Below are positions 8,235 to 17,611 of a stretch of DNA of 22,500 nucleotides, one piece after another. The stretch covers positions 386,626 through 409,125 of the forward strand of contig CAUYUJ010019082.1 in assembly GCA_963575745.1 (NCBI GenBank), read 5' to 3'. This stretch comes from Prorocentrum cordatum. Taxonomy: Eukaryota; Sar; Dinophyceae; Prorocentrales; Prorocentraceae. Position 1 is the stretch's first letter. Each line of letters begins with the position of its first letter. Position numbers and translations under genes: made by a program. The notes below the pieces were generated by a model. The model was not told the DNA's origin. It saw only the letters and a list, made by a program, of their open reading frames with translations, and ran no database searches.

Positions 8235-8731
8235 CTCCTCCTAATCGCCGCCTAGGGCGCCCGTAGCGGGGACTAAACACAAGTCACTCGCAGCTTCATC
8301 CTGAGCAGAAAAGATGATCCTTGATAGTCTAAGTAGCGGGGTTGCTAACAAAGACAACATTTATCGCAACACATTTGCGGGCAAACAGGCACGTACGGTT
8401 TGCAACGCAAGCTGCCCGCGGGGCGATGTAACGGGTGTTCGCACGCACCTGCAAAACAAACATTCATAGAAACGGGCTCTCGGCTCGAAATTCATAATAC
8501 TCCGAAATACGACGGCAATAACTGGCACGGAAACGGGTGGGTGATCGTCACCACCACAAACTGCGGAACTGTGTGCACAGCTTAAAAAAACGGGGCTGCC
8601 AGGAAGGCAGTGTCTGGGTTGCGGCGAAACAAAAACCCTCAATATGGACTCACGTATCCTTTACCGGGTGTTAGCAATCTCGTCGCGGGCTTACATAATC
8701 TCTTCCAGGTGTTAGCAGTCTCATCGCGGAC
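8235..8731. other. Gene-free stretch between the two retroelements
   Basis: I see no protein domain. The short frames on both strands are unremarkable. It holds the 41-bp tandem repeat at 8623-8745 and should include the 3' end of the copia-type element. I could not find a matching copy near 16.4-17.5 kb that would define long terminal repeats. Confidence 0.5.
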
Positions 8732-8745
8732 TTACGTAATATTCT
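8623..8745. repeat. 41-bp tandem repeat, two full units and a partial one
   Basis: Units 8664-8704 and 8705-8745 share GGTGTTAGCA(A/G)TCTC(G/A)TCGCGG(G/A)CTTAC and are about 80-85% identical. The end of a third unit (GGACTCACGTATCC) is visible just before 8664. It lies right beyond the last reading frame of the copia-type element, where a 3' terminal region is expected. Confidence 0.7.
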
Positions 8746-9595
8746 CCGCAGTTTCCCTCGATGGTACGTCAGAGCCGATCATCCGCGCCCATCTGCGCTG
8801 CAACTCTTGGTGAATGCTGCTGTACATCCTGCTGAAGTCGGGCGAGTGCACGCGGCGGTTCCGCCGCAACCACGACGCGCGGCGCCTGCAGGGACTCTGC
8901 AGGTTGCGCACACGCTGCGCGGATTGTGTCGCACACGAATGGAATGTCCAGCCACGGCGCAGTGGTTGATCTCGATCGGCGACGCTGTCGGCGCGCCGTT
9001 GCTGTACGATACGACGCTGGCCGATGACGAACTGGAAACCGCCAGCGGCGACGATAGCGATGGAGGGGCGAAGCTGTCCGCCAGCACGGGGCCGACCCGG
9101 CCAGCCCGCGGCGGATGCCCTTGGCGGCGGAGCCGAAGTGCCAGAGCTGCTCTGCGCTGCAGTCGCCAGATCCTGCGCACCCGGCACGAAGATATCCCCA
9201 TCCTCGTCGGCGTCCATGGGGATCGGCACGGGCGGCTGGTTGTTCCGCCTGCCCAGGCGTCTTCCATCCCAGGCTGGGTTGGGCGCACCTACTGCCTTTT
9301 CCTCGTTCGGCTCGTTCTCGATGGCGTTCGGGCGCAGGGCGGTGCACCATGTGACCGCAAAAATGCTGAACCCGACGATCATGCCCAAGAACATTGAAGA
9401 GCACACCAGGGAGAACGTGCACCAATAATAGATGCGGTCGAACGGGGGCGACGGGGTCGACTGACCCTTGACCCTCCCGACGCGCGCGGCGAGCGCGGAG
9501 GCGATCGTGGCGGCGTTCGGCTGTCCGTTGCCGAAGCTGTGCTTCTTGGCGCCGAAGAACGAGAGCAGCAGGCTGGTCTCCGTGACCTCGGCGAG
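8732..9595 (-). pseudogene. C-terminal tail of the copia-type polyprotein with a membrane segment
   Basis: The reading frame that contains the last RNase H block continues for about 290 residues beyond it. It contains a strongly hydrophobic stretch (about 9427-9343; WCTFSLVCSSMFLGMIVGFS is its core) and then an acidic, proline-rich region with IPMDADEDGDIFV. It stops at 8732. Copia polyproteins normally end just after RNase H, so this is an extra tail. It may be an accessory or envelope-like membrane domain, or readthrough into 3' terminal sequence. I recognise no family. Competing frames on the same strand are also open near 8.8-9.3 kb, so part of the tail may be in the wrong frame. Confidence 0.4.
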
Positions 9596-9597
9596 CG

Positions 9598-10050
9598 AGT
9601 CGGCGAGCATGCTCCGCGAAGGGGCCCAGGTAAGGCAGAGCTCGCCATTGGGTTGCGCGGGCTCCTTAATCATGGAGACGAGACCTCCCCGGGGCGCCTC
9701 AGGCTTAGATCGTCGATCTCCTTGAGCGGCTTCTTCGGGCTGGAGGCCAGGGCGAGCAACTGGCGGAACCAGGCGTTGATCTGCCCCCTCGAGGGTCGCG
9801 TAGCCCTCGGCTGCCGGCGTAGACTTCACGGACCTCTCGGCGGTACCGGAACGCCATGCTGCAGGAAGGCAGAGGTCGAAGCGGCCTCCGACGACGTCCC
9901 GCGGCCGGCGGGGCCCATGGCCATGCCCCACTGGCTCTTTACGCCCTCGACGTTGGCGAACGCGGCGTCACTGAAGCAGACCGCAGTGCAGGTCTTGAGA
10001 TCGATGAAGTTGCGCTTAAGCACAATGGTAAAAGGTGGGCCCATGCGCAC
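9598..10050 (-). pseudogene. RNase H domain of the copia-type element, two frames
   Basis: The first part reads VLKRNFIDLKTCTAVCFSDA followed by AFANVEGVKSQWGM (about 10030-9915), with the first catalytic Asp in FSDAAFA. After a frameshift near 9850 the chain resumes as RSVKSTPAAEGYATLEGADQ (from about 9835), which holds the catalytic Glu region (AAEGYA). It ends with LTWAPSRSMLADSLAE, where relatives have WVPTxxMxADxLTK. RNase H removes the RNA strand during cDNA synthesis. Nearby frames carry only fragments, so decay is advanced. Confidence 0.72.
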
Positions 10051-11050
10051 AGGACACAGTCACGCGGAGGGTCTTGGCGTCGGCAACATTGGCGACGTTG
10101 GTGCGGCGGGCAGCCATGCTGACCGGGCAGGCGATGTCGACCCGGGTCTGAACTGCGAGCCATGGCAATTGTCCCAGCGTGTGCCAGTAGCTGGAGAGCT
10201 CCACGGTGGATAGCTTGTCCTCTGGCGATCGACCCTTCACCTTGGCGAGCTCGACTAAGTCCACCTGCGTCGCGGCCGTCGTCTGCATGGCGCGGAACTC
10301 GTGATCAGACTTGGAGATGGTGCGGCCGGAGTACATGATGGTGCCATCGACCTTCTTGAGATGGAGTTTCTTCTCCAGGATGCTGATGGTGCGCTTCCAC
10401 GTTGGGGTCGTTCCGCTGGGCGATCGGGAAGTCACCCACATGGGAACGCATCATGGCGGCGAGGCCCTTGTCGTCATAAATGGTAGAGCCCCTTCTCCTG
10501 CCTGCTCTCGATGAGCCGTGCTCCTTGAAGATCTTCTGGGCGTAGAGGTACCATTGCCTCCCCGCGTCGCGGGTGCCGTAGATGGCGCAGGTCGCCATCG
10601 CGAACTCACCGGGTGAAGTCCCCAGCGGTGGGTCCTTTGCTGGCATGCGCAAAATCAGGAGCCTCTCGATGTTGCCGGACTGGAGATAGGCCGTCATGGC
10701 GTAATACGACGTGAGGCCCCATCCAGACTGAGCAGCGGCGGCAAGCGCAAGGTATAGTGCATCTCTGGATCCTGTAGATGCATCTGCGCGGATCTGCGAC
10801 TTGTCTACCTGGCAGCCCTGAACGACGAGGCGCGCCTCCACGAGGTCATGCGCCTTTGTGGCGAGCCAACGCGCGCCGACGGGGCGGATGCCAAGGTTCC
10901 GCCGAAGGAGCTCCATCAGTTCCTTGGGCGGCAGTTTCTCGTGGGCCCCGAGCTCCGTCCACTTGGACCACTCGACGCGCACGGCCTCGCCCATGAGCTT
11001 CTTCTCCTCGTTGGAGAGAGGTTGTCGTGCTTAAGCTCTTTGGCGGCGGC
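10045..11050 (-). pseudogene. Reverse transcriptase (RVT_2 type) of the copia-type element
   Basis: The domain starts around KKLMGEAVRVEWSKWTELGA. EARLVVQGCQVDKSQIRADA and TGSRDALYLALAAAAQSGWG are typical copia blocks. Motif A reads TSYYAMTAYLQSG, where the catalytic Asp (usually YDAMTAYL) is Tyr at 10701-10703. FAMATCAIYGTRDAGRQWY is the motif B region. Motif C reads RSHVGDFPIA (about 10440-10411), where HVDDF is expected; the codon is GGT for GAT. A frameshift near 10400 then leads into LEKKLHLKKVDGTIMYSGRT and DKLSTVELSSYWHTLGQL (10441 down to about 10045). The fold is unmistakable, but two catalytic positions are lost. Confidence 0.86.
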
Positions 11051-12040
11051 CTTGCCGGTTAGTGGAACTTCTCGTAGCGAGGGGGCGAAGTGCATCTCGT
11101 CTGAGCTGGCCTTGAAGTAGTTGTGCAAGTAGTAGTCCGTCTTGTTCGCGTCGCGGGGCTTCTTGAAGCGCTCGGGCAAGTCGCCCAGCAGCTCCTTTCG
11201 TTTAGCAGCCCGAACTCGAAGATCGGCATGCTCTTCTTGATCGCGTCGGAGGGCACGGGGAGCGTCTTCTCTTCGGTCGCGACGTTGTGTCTCGGCGCCC
11301 CGCTGGTCAGCGGGATGTTGAGGTCGCCGAGCTGCGGCCTCCTGTCTGTGCTGCTGCTCCATCTGCCTGGCCCTGTCGCGGATAATTTCGGAAAGGAGCT
11401 ATCTCCATCATCTTCTACTGGTCCATCGCGAGCTGGTTCATCTTCTTCTGGCACTGGTGGTGGCAGTCCTTCTGGAGCTAGTGGCGGTGGTGGTGGGTTA
11501 CGAGCATTAGTTGGTGGGTGTGATGGCGGCGCTGCCAGAGCTGGCTGGAGCTCGCGGTTCTGGAGGGCTGGAGTCCGCAGGCTCTGCCGCGGCCGGCGCT
11601 GCCGGCTGTGGGTCTCCCCCCGAAAGTCCTGGCGGCAAACCACTTCCACTGGCACCTCCACTCGGAGTGAATTATTCATCACCTTGCTTGCGTCGCAGCC
11701 ATGCGCCGCACGCGCGCGGCGGTTGCCGGGCGCCTCATCGACGTTGCCGAAATTTTGCTGCATGATGGCTGCGGGCGAAGGCGGAGGTGGCAGCGCTGCG
11801 GGCGCTGCTGGCGCGCCACCAGTTCGCGCGCGCTCCTGCGGCGTAGGGCCCGCGAGGTCCATGAAGACGTCCTCATCCTTGGGGTCGCCGGCTGGCCCAT
11901 CTCGTGGTGGTGGAGGTGGTGGGCCGCCTCCTCCGCCTCCTCCGCGGCCTGGAGATGCTGGTGGATCAGCCGGTGGCTGTCCTGGTGGCTGTTTTGGCGG
12001 CGGCGGCGGCTGCTGGCCGTTCATGGCGTTCAGGACTTGG
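11050..12040 (-). pseudogene. Proline/glycine-rich linker between integrase and RT
   Basis: The frame beginning MNGQQPPPPPKQPPGQPPAD continues the integrase C-terminal frame. It is dominated by Pro, Gly and Ala with acidic patches (DPKDEDVFMDLAG; PPVPEEDEPARDGP). Near 11.2 kb the chain changes frame to RAAKRKELLGDLPERFKKPR, then DANKTDYYLHNYFKASSDEM, which leads into the RT start. Such a disordered linker is usual in copia polyproteins, though this one is long. The opposite-strand frame through it is a composition effect. Confidence 0.6.
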
Positions 12041-13603
12041 CCCCGTGGAACGAGTTCGGCAGCTGTGCCACGTCGTGGGTGGCCTGGCTGGCGCTGGCTG
12101 ACCCAGACGTTGGGGGCGCCTTCGAACCCGATGGTGACACCGGGGCCATGCCACTGGAAAGCCCATCAACACGCGGGTTTCCCGTTGCCTCTCCAATATT
12201 ACACCTGGCCCCCCGCCCGGTAGACGTCTTGCGCACGTTGCGCGCAGTCCGCCCTAGGCCGGGCTAACAGCGCCCATCGACAGGGACTGGTTGAAGCACA
12301 GGTGCTGGATGGAGGTCTGGGCGGCCTCCATGATGGCGACCCTCTCGGAGAGAGGCTTGTCGGACACGGTTCGTTCGTGGAGGGAGAGCCGTCCAACGTT
12401 GTCTAGGAGACAATGCGGTAAGCGAAGTCCACGGCCCAGTACCCGCTGCGCGGGCGAATATCCGCCGGCGTTGACTGAGCTGTTCATTGCCCAGCACACA
12501 GAGGCAAGCAACCACTGGATCTTGTGGGTCGCCGCGGGCTGGTCGAACCGGATGCTGAACTGGTCGATCAGCTTGCTTGCGAGCGTGGATATCCATTGGC
12601 CTCCGCGACGCACGACAGTAGCGCTCTGCTGAGGTGTCGCAGCCGAAGTTGCCATCAAGTGGCAACCCATGTCTTCGAGCTCCTGAGAACATGTCCTCCC
12701 GAACTCCCCTCCCCCATCATAGACAGCACGTCGTGGAGCCCCAAACGGAGTAGCCCATGCACCCAAGAACCGTGAAAATACCGCACTCGGATGTCGCGTA
12801 GAAAACATTCCGTTCCAAGTAACCCCGGAGGCTAGGTCGACGATGTTCAGGAAAATCAACTGGTTTCTGGCGCTATCGGCGAGTGTAGATTAATCCACGC
12901 CAATTGAATCGTTTAAATCCCGATAGAGTCGAATTCTCCCAGGTACATGGGGCAGGGGTCGCTGGCGCGCGGCGCATGCATCGCAGTGCAAATTGAGAAC
13001 TATCTCGACAGAGCGCTGCGATCCGCCAGCGATGCAGATGGCCCGCGCCAGCGACTCGTTGGACGGGAGCCCCGCGTTGACGTGGAGCTGCATGATGGCG
13101 GAGTCGAGGGTCCGCTCCTCCGCTGCCGTTCGTGATGTCTCGGCGGCGGCAGCAGGTGCAGGCGCCGTCCTTCTTGCTGCCCCCCCCCCCGCGTAGGTTC
13201 CGCGGCGTTTGCCTCGCGGGGCCGGCCCGTTCGGCTCGCGCGCCTGCTTGGCCGGGACCTCGACGAGCTCGCTTGTGTTATCGCTGTTCTTCGCGTCGCG
13301 CCCTCCTGCCTCTGCGTGGCGGCGGCCCTGGTTGCAGAACTTTCTGAGCGAGTCGTCCACGCCTAAGTGGTCGGTGATAATCCTCCAGGGCTTCTGGATC
13401 GGATCCCCCCTCTTAGCAGTCAGGTTGTAGGCGCGTCCGTCGAAATCGAGCGGTCTAGGTAGTTGTCGATGCAGCTCGTCGATGATCGGGTTCTCCTCTT
13501 GGCTCCAGCCGTCGCAATAGCGCGGCCGCTCGAACGAGACGGCGAGCCGAGTGCTGGACTCCTTCCGTAGGCGACGCATGGCCATTAGGAACAGGTCGGT
13601 CAT
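12040..13603 (-). pseudogene. Integrase of the copia-type element, with premature stops
   Basis: The frame from 13603 starts with a conserved pre-integrase region (PRPLDFDGRAYNLTAKRGDP; WRIITDHLGVDDSLRKFCNQ). The zinc-binding part follows as LHVNAGLPSNESLARAI and LHCDACAARQ (13087-12950); the second His of HVNAGHP appears to be Leu. DSIGVD carries the first core Asp, followed at once by a TAA at 12890-12892 that looks like one base change from a Leu codon. The same frame continues as QLIFLNIVDLASGVTW. The second core Asp is in VYDGGGEFG (near 12718). The third acidic residue lies in QQSATVVRRGGQW, where Glu is expected and GTG encodes Val (12611-12613). After a frameshift near 12275 the C-terminal part reads YWRGNGKPAC and WAFQWHGPGVTIGFEGAP, with two more stops. 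Confidence 0.87.
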
Positions 13604-14395
13604 CTCGATGGATTTCCCCCGGTCCTCCGCGAGCTGTGGGCCTTTCTTGGGATCGATCTTGACAGTGAGCCTCTGAGGCGATGTCTAAGGCGCGCAAGAA
13701 AATGCTGCGTGCACTCGTGCGCTGTGGCTTTTTTTTTCTTCTTTTTTTCTGGAGCTTGCCCCTAAGTCTTCTGCTCGAGTTTGCCGAAGACGCTCTGGCT
13801 CGACAGGTCGTAGGCGGGTTGTCCGCAGCGAACAACAACTCCTCCGTTTGCAATCCATTTTTCGCTGAGCTTGCTGTCGGGATTGCAGCGCCACTCGCAG
13901 AGCACTGTGCCCTTGGGACTTGAAATCGTAATTGACCTCGTAGCGGATTTAGCCAAGTGGGTCCTGAATGCCTGGCTGGCGGCATGCGGGATGATACCGT
14001 TCTCGTTGGTGACGATGGCGGTGCGTCTTCCTGCGGCGAGTTGCGGTTCGTTCCCTTCTTCAGCGGGCGCACCTTCATCTGCTCCTCCTCCACGGTATTG
14101 ATCTCCCGATTCTGGCGGTTCTCGATGTCGAGCGCGACCGAGGTGCCGAACGCGCATTCTGGGCATAACCCCAGATGTAGGCAATCCTCGGGTGGAGTGA
14201 TTCCACGGGCGAGACAATCGCGCGCGGTCTCGACCCCGCAAATTGCAAGGGCAGTAGCAAGTGCAATCGGAGACCGGGTAGCCGTGGAACAGCATGCCAA
14301 CCTGGACGCCACGGCTGCCATAAGGCGCGACCCTTTTGGGCGTCTCGGATGGAGGTGCTTGGGCACGTCGATTTCAGACAGGGCGTAAGGCCTCG
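13604..14395 (-). pseudogene. Unrecognised region between protease and integrase of the copia-type element
   Basis: Two frames look protein-like in turn. One contains PEDCLHLGLCPECAFGTSVA followed by LDIENRQNREINTVEEEQMK (about 14200-14070). The other contains IIPHAASQAFRTHLAKSATR, ITISSPKGTVLCEWRCNPDS and KWIANGGVVVRCGQPAYDLS (about 14010-13790), with regular alternation of charged and hydrophobic residues. Neither matches a family I can name. By position they belong to the polyprotein. The ragged frames and a run of T near 13730-13750 point to slippage errors. Confidence 0.4.
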
Positions 14396-14397
14396 TC

Positions 14398-14452
<55 letters not shown>

Positions 14453-14484
14453 AAGTAGAAGTAGTAGTAGTAGTAGTAGTAGAA

Positions 14485-14565
<81 letters not shown>

Positions 14566-14566
14566 T
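14396..14566. repeat. (TAG)n trinucleotide microsatellite with AAG interruptions
   Basis: About 170 bases of TAG/GTA repeats, with two matching interrupted stretches (AGAAGTAGAAG) near 14451-14463 and 14481-14493. The repeated interruption indicates that the array grew by duplicating a block. It sits inside the copia-type polyprotein between protease and integrase. Open frames through it encode poly-Tyr, poly-Leu or poly-Ser and are not evidence of a gene. Confidence 0.97.
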
Positions 14567-14599
14567 TGACCGTGGGCAGCGGCTCGGTCTTGTTGGTGT

Positions 14600-15230
14600 C
14601 GCTCGCGGTCTTGGTGTTTTTTCGGGCCGAAAGTGTTGCCCGCGCCCTTGGCGGTAGACCGCCTTGTCCTCAGGCTGGAGCTGGATGGCTGGATGTCCTG
14701 CACTGCTGGTCACGAGCTTCTGCGCATGCGAGCCGATGCGACTCTAGCCCTTCCACAGGGAGATGTCGATCTGGGAGGGCTGGATGAAGCCGCGGCCGAC
14801 GAGTAGCCCGGGCGCGGGGCTGTCCACGACGCCGAACACAATGCGGCCAGCGTGTCCGCAGAGCACAGGTGGGGCGGTGATGCGCTGCTTGCTCGGGAGC
14901 GCGCCGCCGTTCCCGAAGCGGTAGACTACGTCCTCGGGCTCCTCCAGGATCTGGTCGCCGATGCCAATCTTGACGAGCTTGGCCTTATCCCGGTGGCATC
15001 ACTTCAGCCCGGCGACGCAGAACAAGCGGACGGCGCCCATGACCCCGACGCCGTCGTCGTTGGGCTTCTCGCCAGAATTGGCGCCGTTGACCGACGGCAG
15101 GTTCAGCGCCGCGCGCTCGGAAACTAAGGTCTCCGGTGGTAATGTGACTGGTCCTTCTGGATGTAGAATCATCTCCTCGCCCGCGCACTCGACCTGCTCG
15201 GCGATGCTCGCTCGCAGATGGGATCGCACT
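14600..15230 (-). pseudogene. Aspartic protease region of the copia-type element
   Basis: Minus-strand translation gives DKAKLVKIGIGDQILEEPED and VVYRFGNGGALPSKQRITAP, then VLCGHAGRIVFGVVDSPAPG and LLVGRGFIQPSQIDI (about 14995-14750). This resembles the C-terminal half of a retropepsin-like domain, with RFGNG and LLVGR matching what I know from dinoflagellate copia proteins. QKLVTSSAGHPAIQLQPED follows further on. I could not place a clear Asp-Thr/Ser-Gly active site; upstream frames end in GAVRLFCVAGLK and break. The protease would process the polyprotein. Confidence 0.5.
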
Positions 15231-15329
15231 CTTCGCCCTCCACCCTTGGCCTTGCCCTTGGACGGCGCGAATTTGCGGGCTCCAGGCGCGGGCGCTCCTT
15301 GTCGCCAGCCCAGCGGCCCTCGTCGCCGC

Positions 15330-15420
15330 AGTCCCAGCGCTGCGAAGACTTCTCGCGCTGGTCGACGCGGCTCTGTAGATCCCTTGTAGTAGTAGGACGC
15401 CTCCTCGGCGCGGACTTTCT
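15330..15420 (-). pseudogene. Degenerate CCHC zinc knuckle
   Basis: The frame reads SQRWDCGDEGRWAGDKERP, where a nucleocapsid knuckle would read CxxCGxxGHWxxxCP. Only one Cys remains; the first Cys, the His and the last Cys all read Arg. The position, between Gag and protease, is right for a nucleocapsid knuckle. It would have bound element RNA. Confidence 0.55.
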
Positions 15421-15552
15421 GCGGCCCATGGTGGCGTCGCGCGCGGGCCTGATGGTCGCCATGGCCTCGGGAATCGCGGCGAGGTCCGCCGCGGCCGCCT
15501 CCATCTTCGCGGGGTCTTCGCCGCCGGACAGCTGGGTGGTCTCCGCGTTGGA

Positions 15553-16390
15553 CTACTCGAGCCCTGCGCTGAACGCCTCGAACTCCTGGCGGGCGATCAG
15601 CGCGTCGGCCTCCGCGTTGGCCTCGTCGTCGCCCTCCTGATCATCGTCGCCCTCTGGCTCGTCCACGACGCTGGCGGGGCGGGCCCGGCCGGGCGGCGGC
15701 CGCTGCCAGCTGCGGCTGGTCCTGGGGGAAGATGGCGCCCAGAACCTCGCCGGCACGCGGGCGCGGCGCTCGGCCTCGCGCAGGTCCAGGAACACGCGCG
15801 CCAGCAACTCGTGGATGCGCGGGCACGAGTAGCATTCGTCGGGCAAGTTGCCCACGAGGCGCTCACGGCGTTCAGCCGTTAGCCCGGCCTTGCGCGGCAT
15901 GGGCCGCCCCGCATCGTCGTCAACCGCGTTGAGGTCCGCCCCATTCTCGCGCAGCTGCTGGAGACTGCCCTCGAAGCGGACGAGCCAGTCCGTCATGCGC
16001 TCTCCACGGCGGCGATGGCGCTGCGTGGGCTCGAAGAACTTCTCGAGTGTCTCGCCTTTCTGCGCGGGATCTGCTGGCCGAGGTGGGTCTCGAGGTGCGC
16101 CGGCGCATTCGATGCCCTGGAGGTTGCGCAGCCGCTTGCGCTCGGCCGCGTCCTCGACCTCGTAGTCGGGCTCTGGGTGCAGCGTGGCCTCGGGCATGTT
16201 GAGCGCCGCCGGTCTGGCGGTGCCCGTCAGGCGCAGCACCTGCTTAGACGCTAGGCTCTGCGTCACCTCCAGGTTCTCGCTGAGCTTTCATAGCTTCACC
16301 TCCTGCCTTGAAGTCGCGCCACTTGGCTGGGTCGCCATTCCAAGTCGTGATGACCTGGTTGCTGCTGAAATTACGGTTGTCCGCCATACT
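15553..16390 (-). pseudogene. Gag of the copia-type element, one frameshift near the N-terminus
   Basis: The start is probably the ATG near 16387, giving MADNRNFSSNQVITTWNGDP and AKWRDF, a typical copia Gag beginning with a W-x-G...W-x-x-F pattern. A frameshift near 16300 leads to MTQSLASKQVLRLTGTARPA. The rest is helical and charged, with RRGERMTDWLVRFEGSLQQL and KAGLTAERRERLVGNLPDEC, and ends in an acidic tail (PEGDDDQEGDDEANAE) at 15553. Gag forms the virus-like particle in the cytoplasm. Opposite-strand frames here only reflect GC composition. Confidence 0.78.
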
Positions 16391-16399
16391 TTTGTACTT

Positions 16400-16710
16400 C
16401 CGGGTGTGTAGATGCTGCAATTGAACGCGACGTCGCTGACGTACTCTAGGCTTTTGCTGGCGTCGCTGACGTTGGCGAAATTGAACTTGAAGGTGCTGAG
16501 GCTGACGTCGCTGACGCACTTAAGATGCTAACGTCGCTGATGCTAACCAAATAAATTTGAAGATGCTGAAATTGACGTCGCTGACGTCAGATGACTGCTC
16601 GTACGGGTAATTGCTGGCGTCGCGGACGCTGACGTTGAACTTGTAAATGCGGCAATGGACATCGATGACGTCTAGCTTCTCGTACAAGTAAATGCTGGCG
16701 TCGCTGGCGC
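16400..16710 (-). repeat. ~84-bp tandem repeats upstream of Gag
   Basis: Units share TGACGTCGCTGACGTC, CTCGTAC(A/G)(A/G)GTAA and GCTGGCGTCGC on the plus strand. Two complete units lie at about 16550-16710, with more decayed copies down to 16400. The period is a multiple of three, so the minus strand encodes a repeating peptide (DVSDVNFSIFKF; IYKFNVSVRDASNYPYEQ). The repeat continues at 17366-17460 after a 655-bp insertion. It may be the 5' terminal or leader region of the copia-type element, or a separate repeat it inserted beside. Confidence 0.75.
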
Positions 16711-17365
16711 TTTTTTTGGACTCAACGCCCTCACTGCCTGAAGTGCAACGAGCTGTGTGGCAGGCGGCACAGCTCGCTTCATCAGGGCGACCTGCTGGGC
16801 AACTCTCCGCCCGATTAGGCAGAGATACACGAGGCACCTGCAGGCAATCCTGCAGATGTAACAGCAGCGCTGACCACCCACTTGCCACTGTGCACGTGAG
16901 CGGGCGGCAATCGCAGCCAGCGCGCTGCCGCCGCCAAGAAGTGTTGGGGCCAGGAGCTCGAAGCAGCCTGGCCGCAGCAACACCACGACCCGAGCCACGG
17001 TCAGGGCAGGCCAAAGCACACCCCCGTGCTCGGAGAAAGAAAGATGCCCACACACGAGTGCGCCTCGCGCCTTCCCCCTGAGGCGGGGTGCCTGACACAC
17101 GTGCCGAACGGAGACGTGCGCACACACGGGACGAACGCACGCTGCGCACCAAGGCCAAAGCAAGACTAGTGGAGGAAAAGCTACCACACGAGAAACAAGC
17201 GTCGACTGCCCACACACGGACGACGAGACCTGCCATCCCTGGTGCAGAGAGCGCCAAGACGACAACAGGCCTCGCCCCAAACGTGGGGTATGCAAACGGA
17301 AGCCTCCTTCCCAGGAGACAACGCAGTGGCCTGGGGCCAACGAACTAAACTGAAAACGGACAGGC
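16711..17365 (-). mobile_element. 655-bp insertion splitting a tandem repeat unit
   Basis: The repeat text before 16711 (GCTGGCGTCGCTGGCGC) and after 17365 (TGAATTGAACTTGTAG) joins to give the same order seen uninterrupted at about 16614-16646. The insert begins with seven T on the plus strand, so on the minus strand it ends in a short A tract, as a retroposed sequence would. I see no inverted ends, no target duplication beyond GC, and no recognisable protein; one minus-strand frame covers it but looks compositional. A SINE-like or processed-RNA insertion is the best guess. Confidence 0.55.
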
Positions 17366-17460
17366 TGAATTGAACTTGTAGATGCCGAAATTGACGTCGC
17401 TGACGTCTGGTGAGTACTCGTACAGGTAAGCGCTGGCGTCGTTGACGCTGGCGTTGAGCA
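17366..17460 (-). repeat. Outer unit of the ~84-bp tandem repeat
   Basis: Contains TGAACTTGTAGATGCC, TTGACGTCGCTGACGTCTGG, CTCGTACAGGTAA and GCTGGCGTCG in the same order as the units below 16711. The minus-strand peptide is DASAYLYEYSPDVSDVNFGI. It is separated from the others only by the 655-bp insertion. Confidence 0.75.
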
Positions 17461-17611
17461 CGCAGATGCTCAGAGCGATGGGGGCTCGCAGGACGCCGCT
17501 GGGAGTCGATCCCGTGGGTCGCGACGGCTTCGTCGTGGCTGGGATATGAAGGTGGCGCGCAGCGCCAGGCAGCTGAGACCTGTTCCAAACTACCACTGTG
17601 ATATGGAAGAT

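Larger units (their letters stand above)
8732..16390 (-). mobile_element. Degenerate Ty1/copia-type retrotransposon
   Basis: Minus-strand order is Gag, zinc knuckle, aspartic protease, integrase (HHCC then DDE core), linker, RT, RNase H. Integrase before RT is the diagnostic order of the Ty1/copia superfamily (Pseudoviridae-like). The coding region is about 7.6 kb, long for copia, partly from a proline-rich linker and a (TAG)n tract. Every domain is broken by frameshifts or stops. Catalytic positions in RT and integrase look changed, so the copy is inactive. I found no convincing long terminal repeats, primer-binding site or polypurine tract, so the outer limits are only the coding limits. 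Both retroelements lie on the same strand. Confidence 0.85.

Noticed and set aside
11123-12223. 366-codon plus-strand frame
   Set aside because: It lies opposite the proline/glycine-rich linker of the copia-type element and contains only Gly/Ala/Ser-rich sequence.
14349-14713. Poly-Leu, poly-Tyr and poly-Ser proteins
   Set aside because: They are translations of the (TAG)n microsatellite in different frames.
16672-17340. 222-codon minus-strand frame over the 655-bp insertion
   Set aside because: Cys/Val/Leu-rich without a recognisable motif, and it crosses the insertion border into the tandem repeat; most likely compositional.
8241-17500. Long terminal repeats of the copia-type element
   Set aside because: I compared the regions beyond both coding ends by eye and found no convincing direct repeat, so none is annotated.
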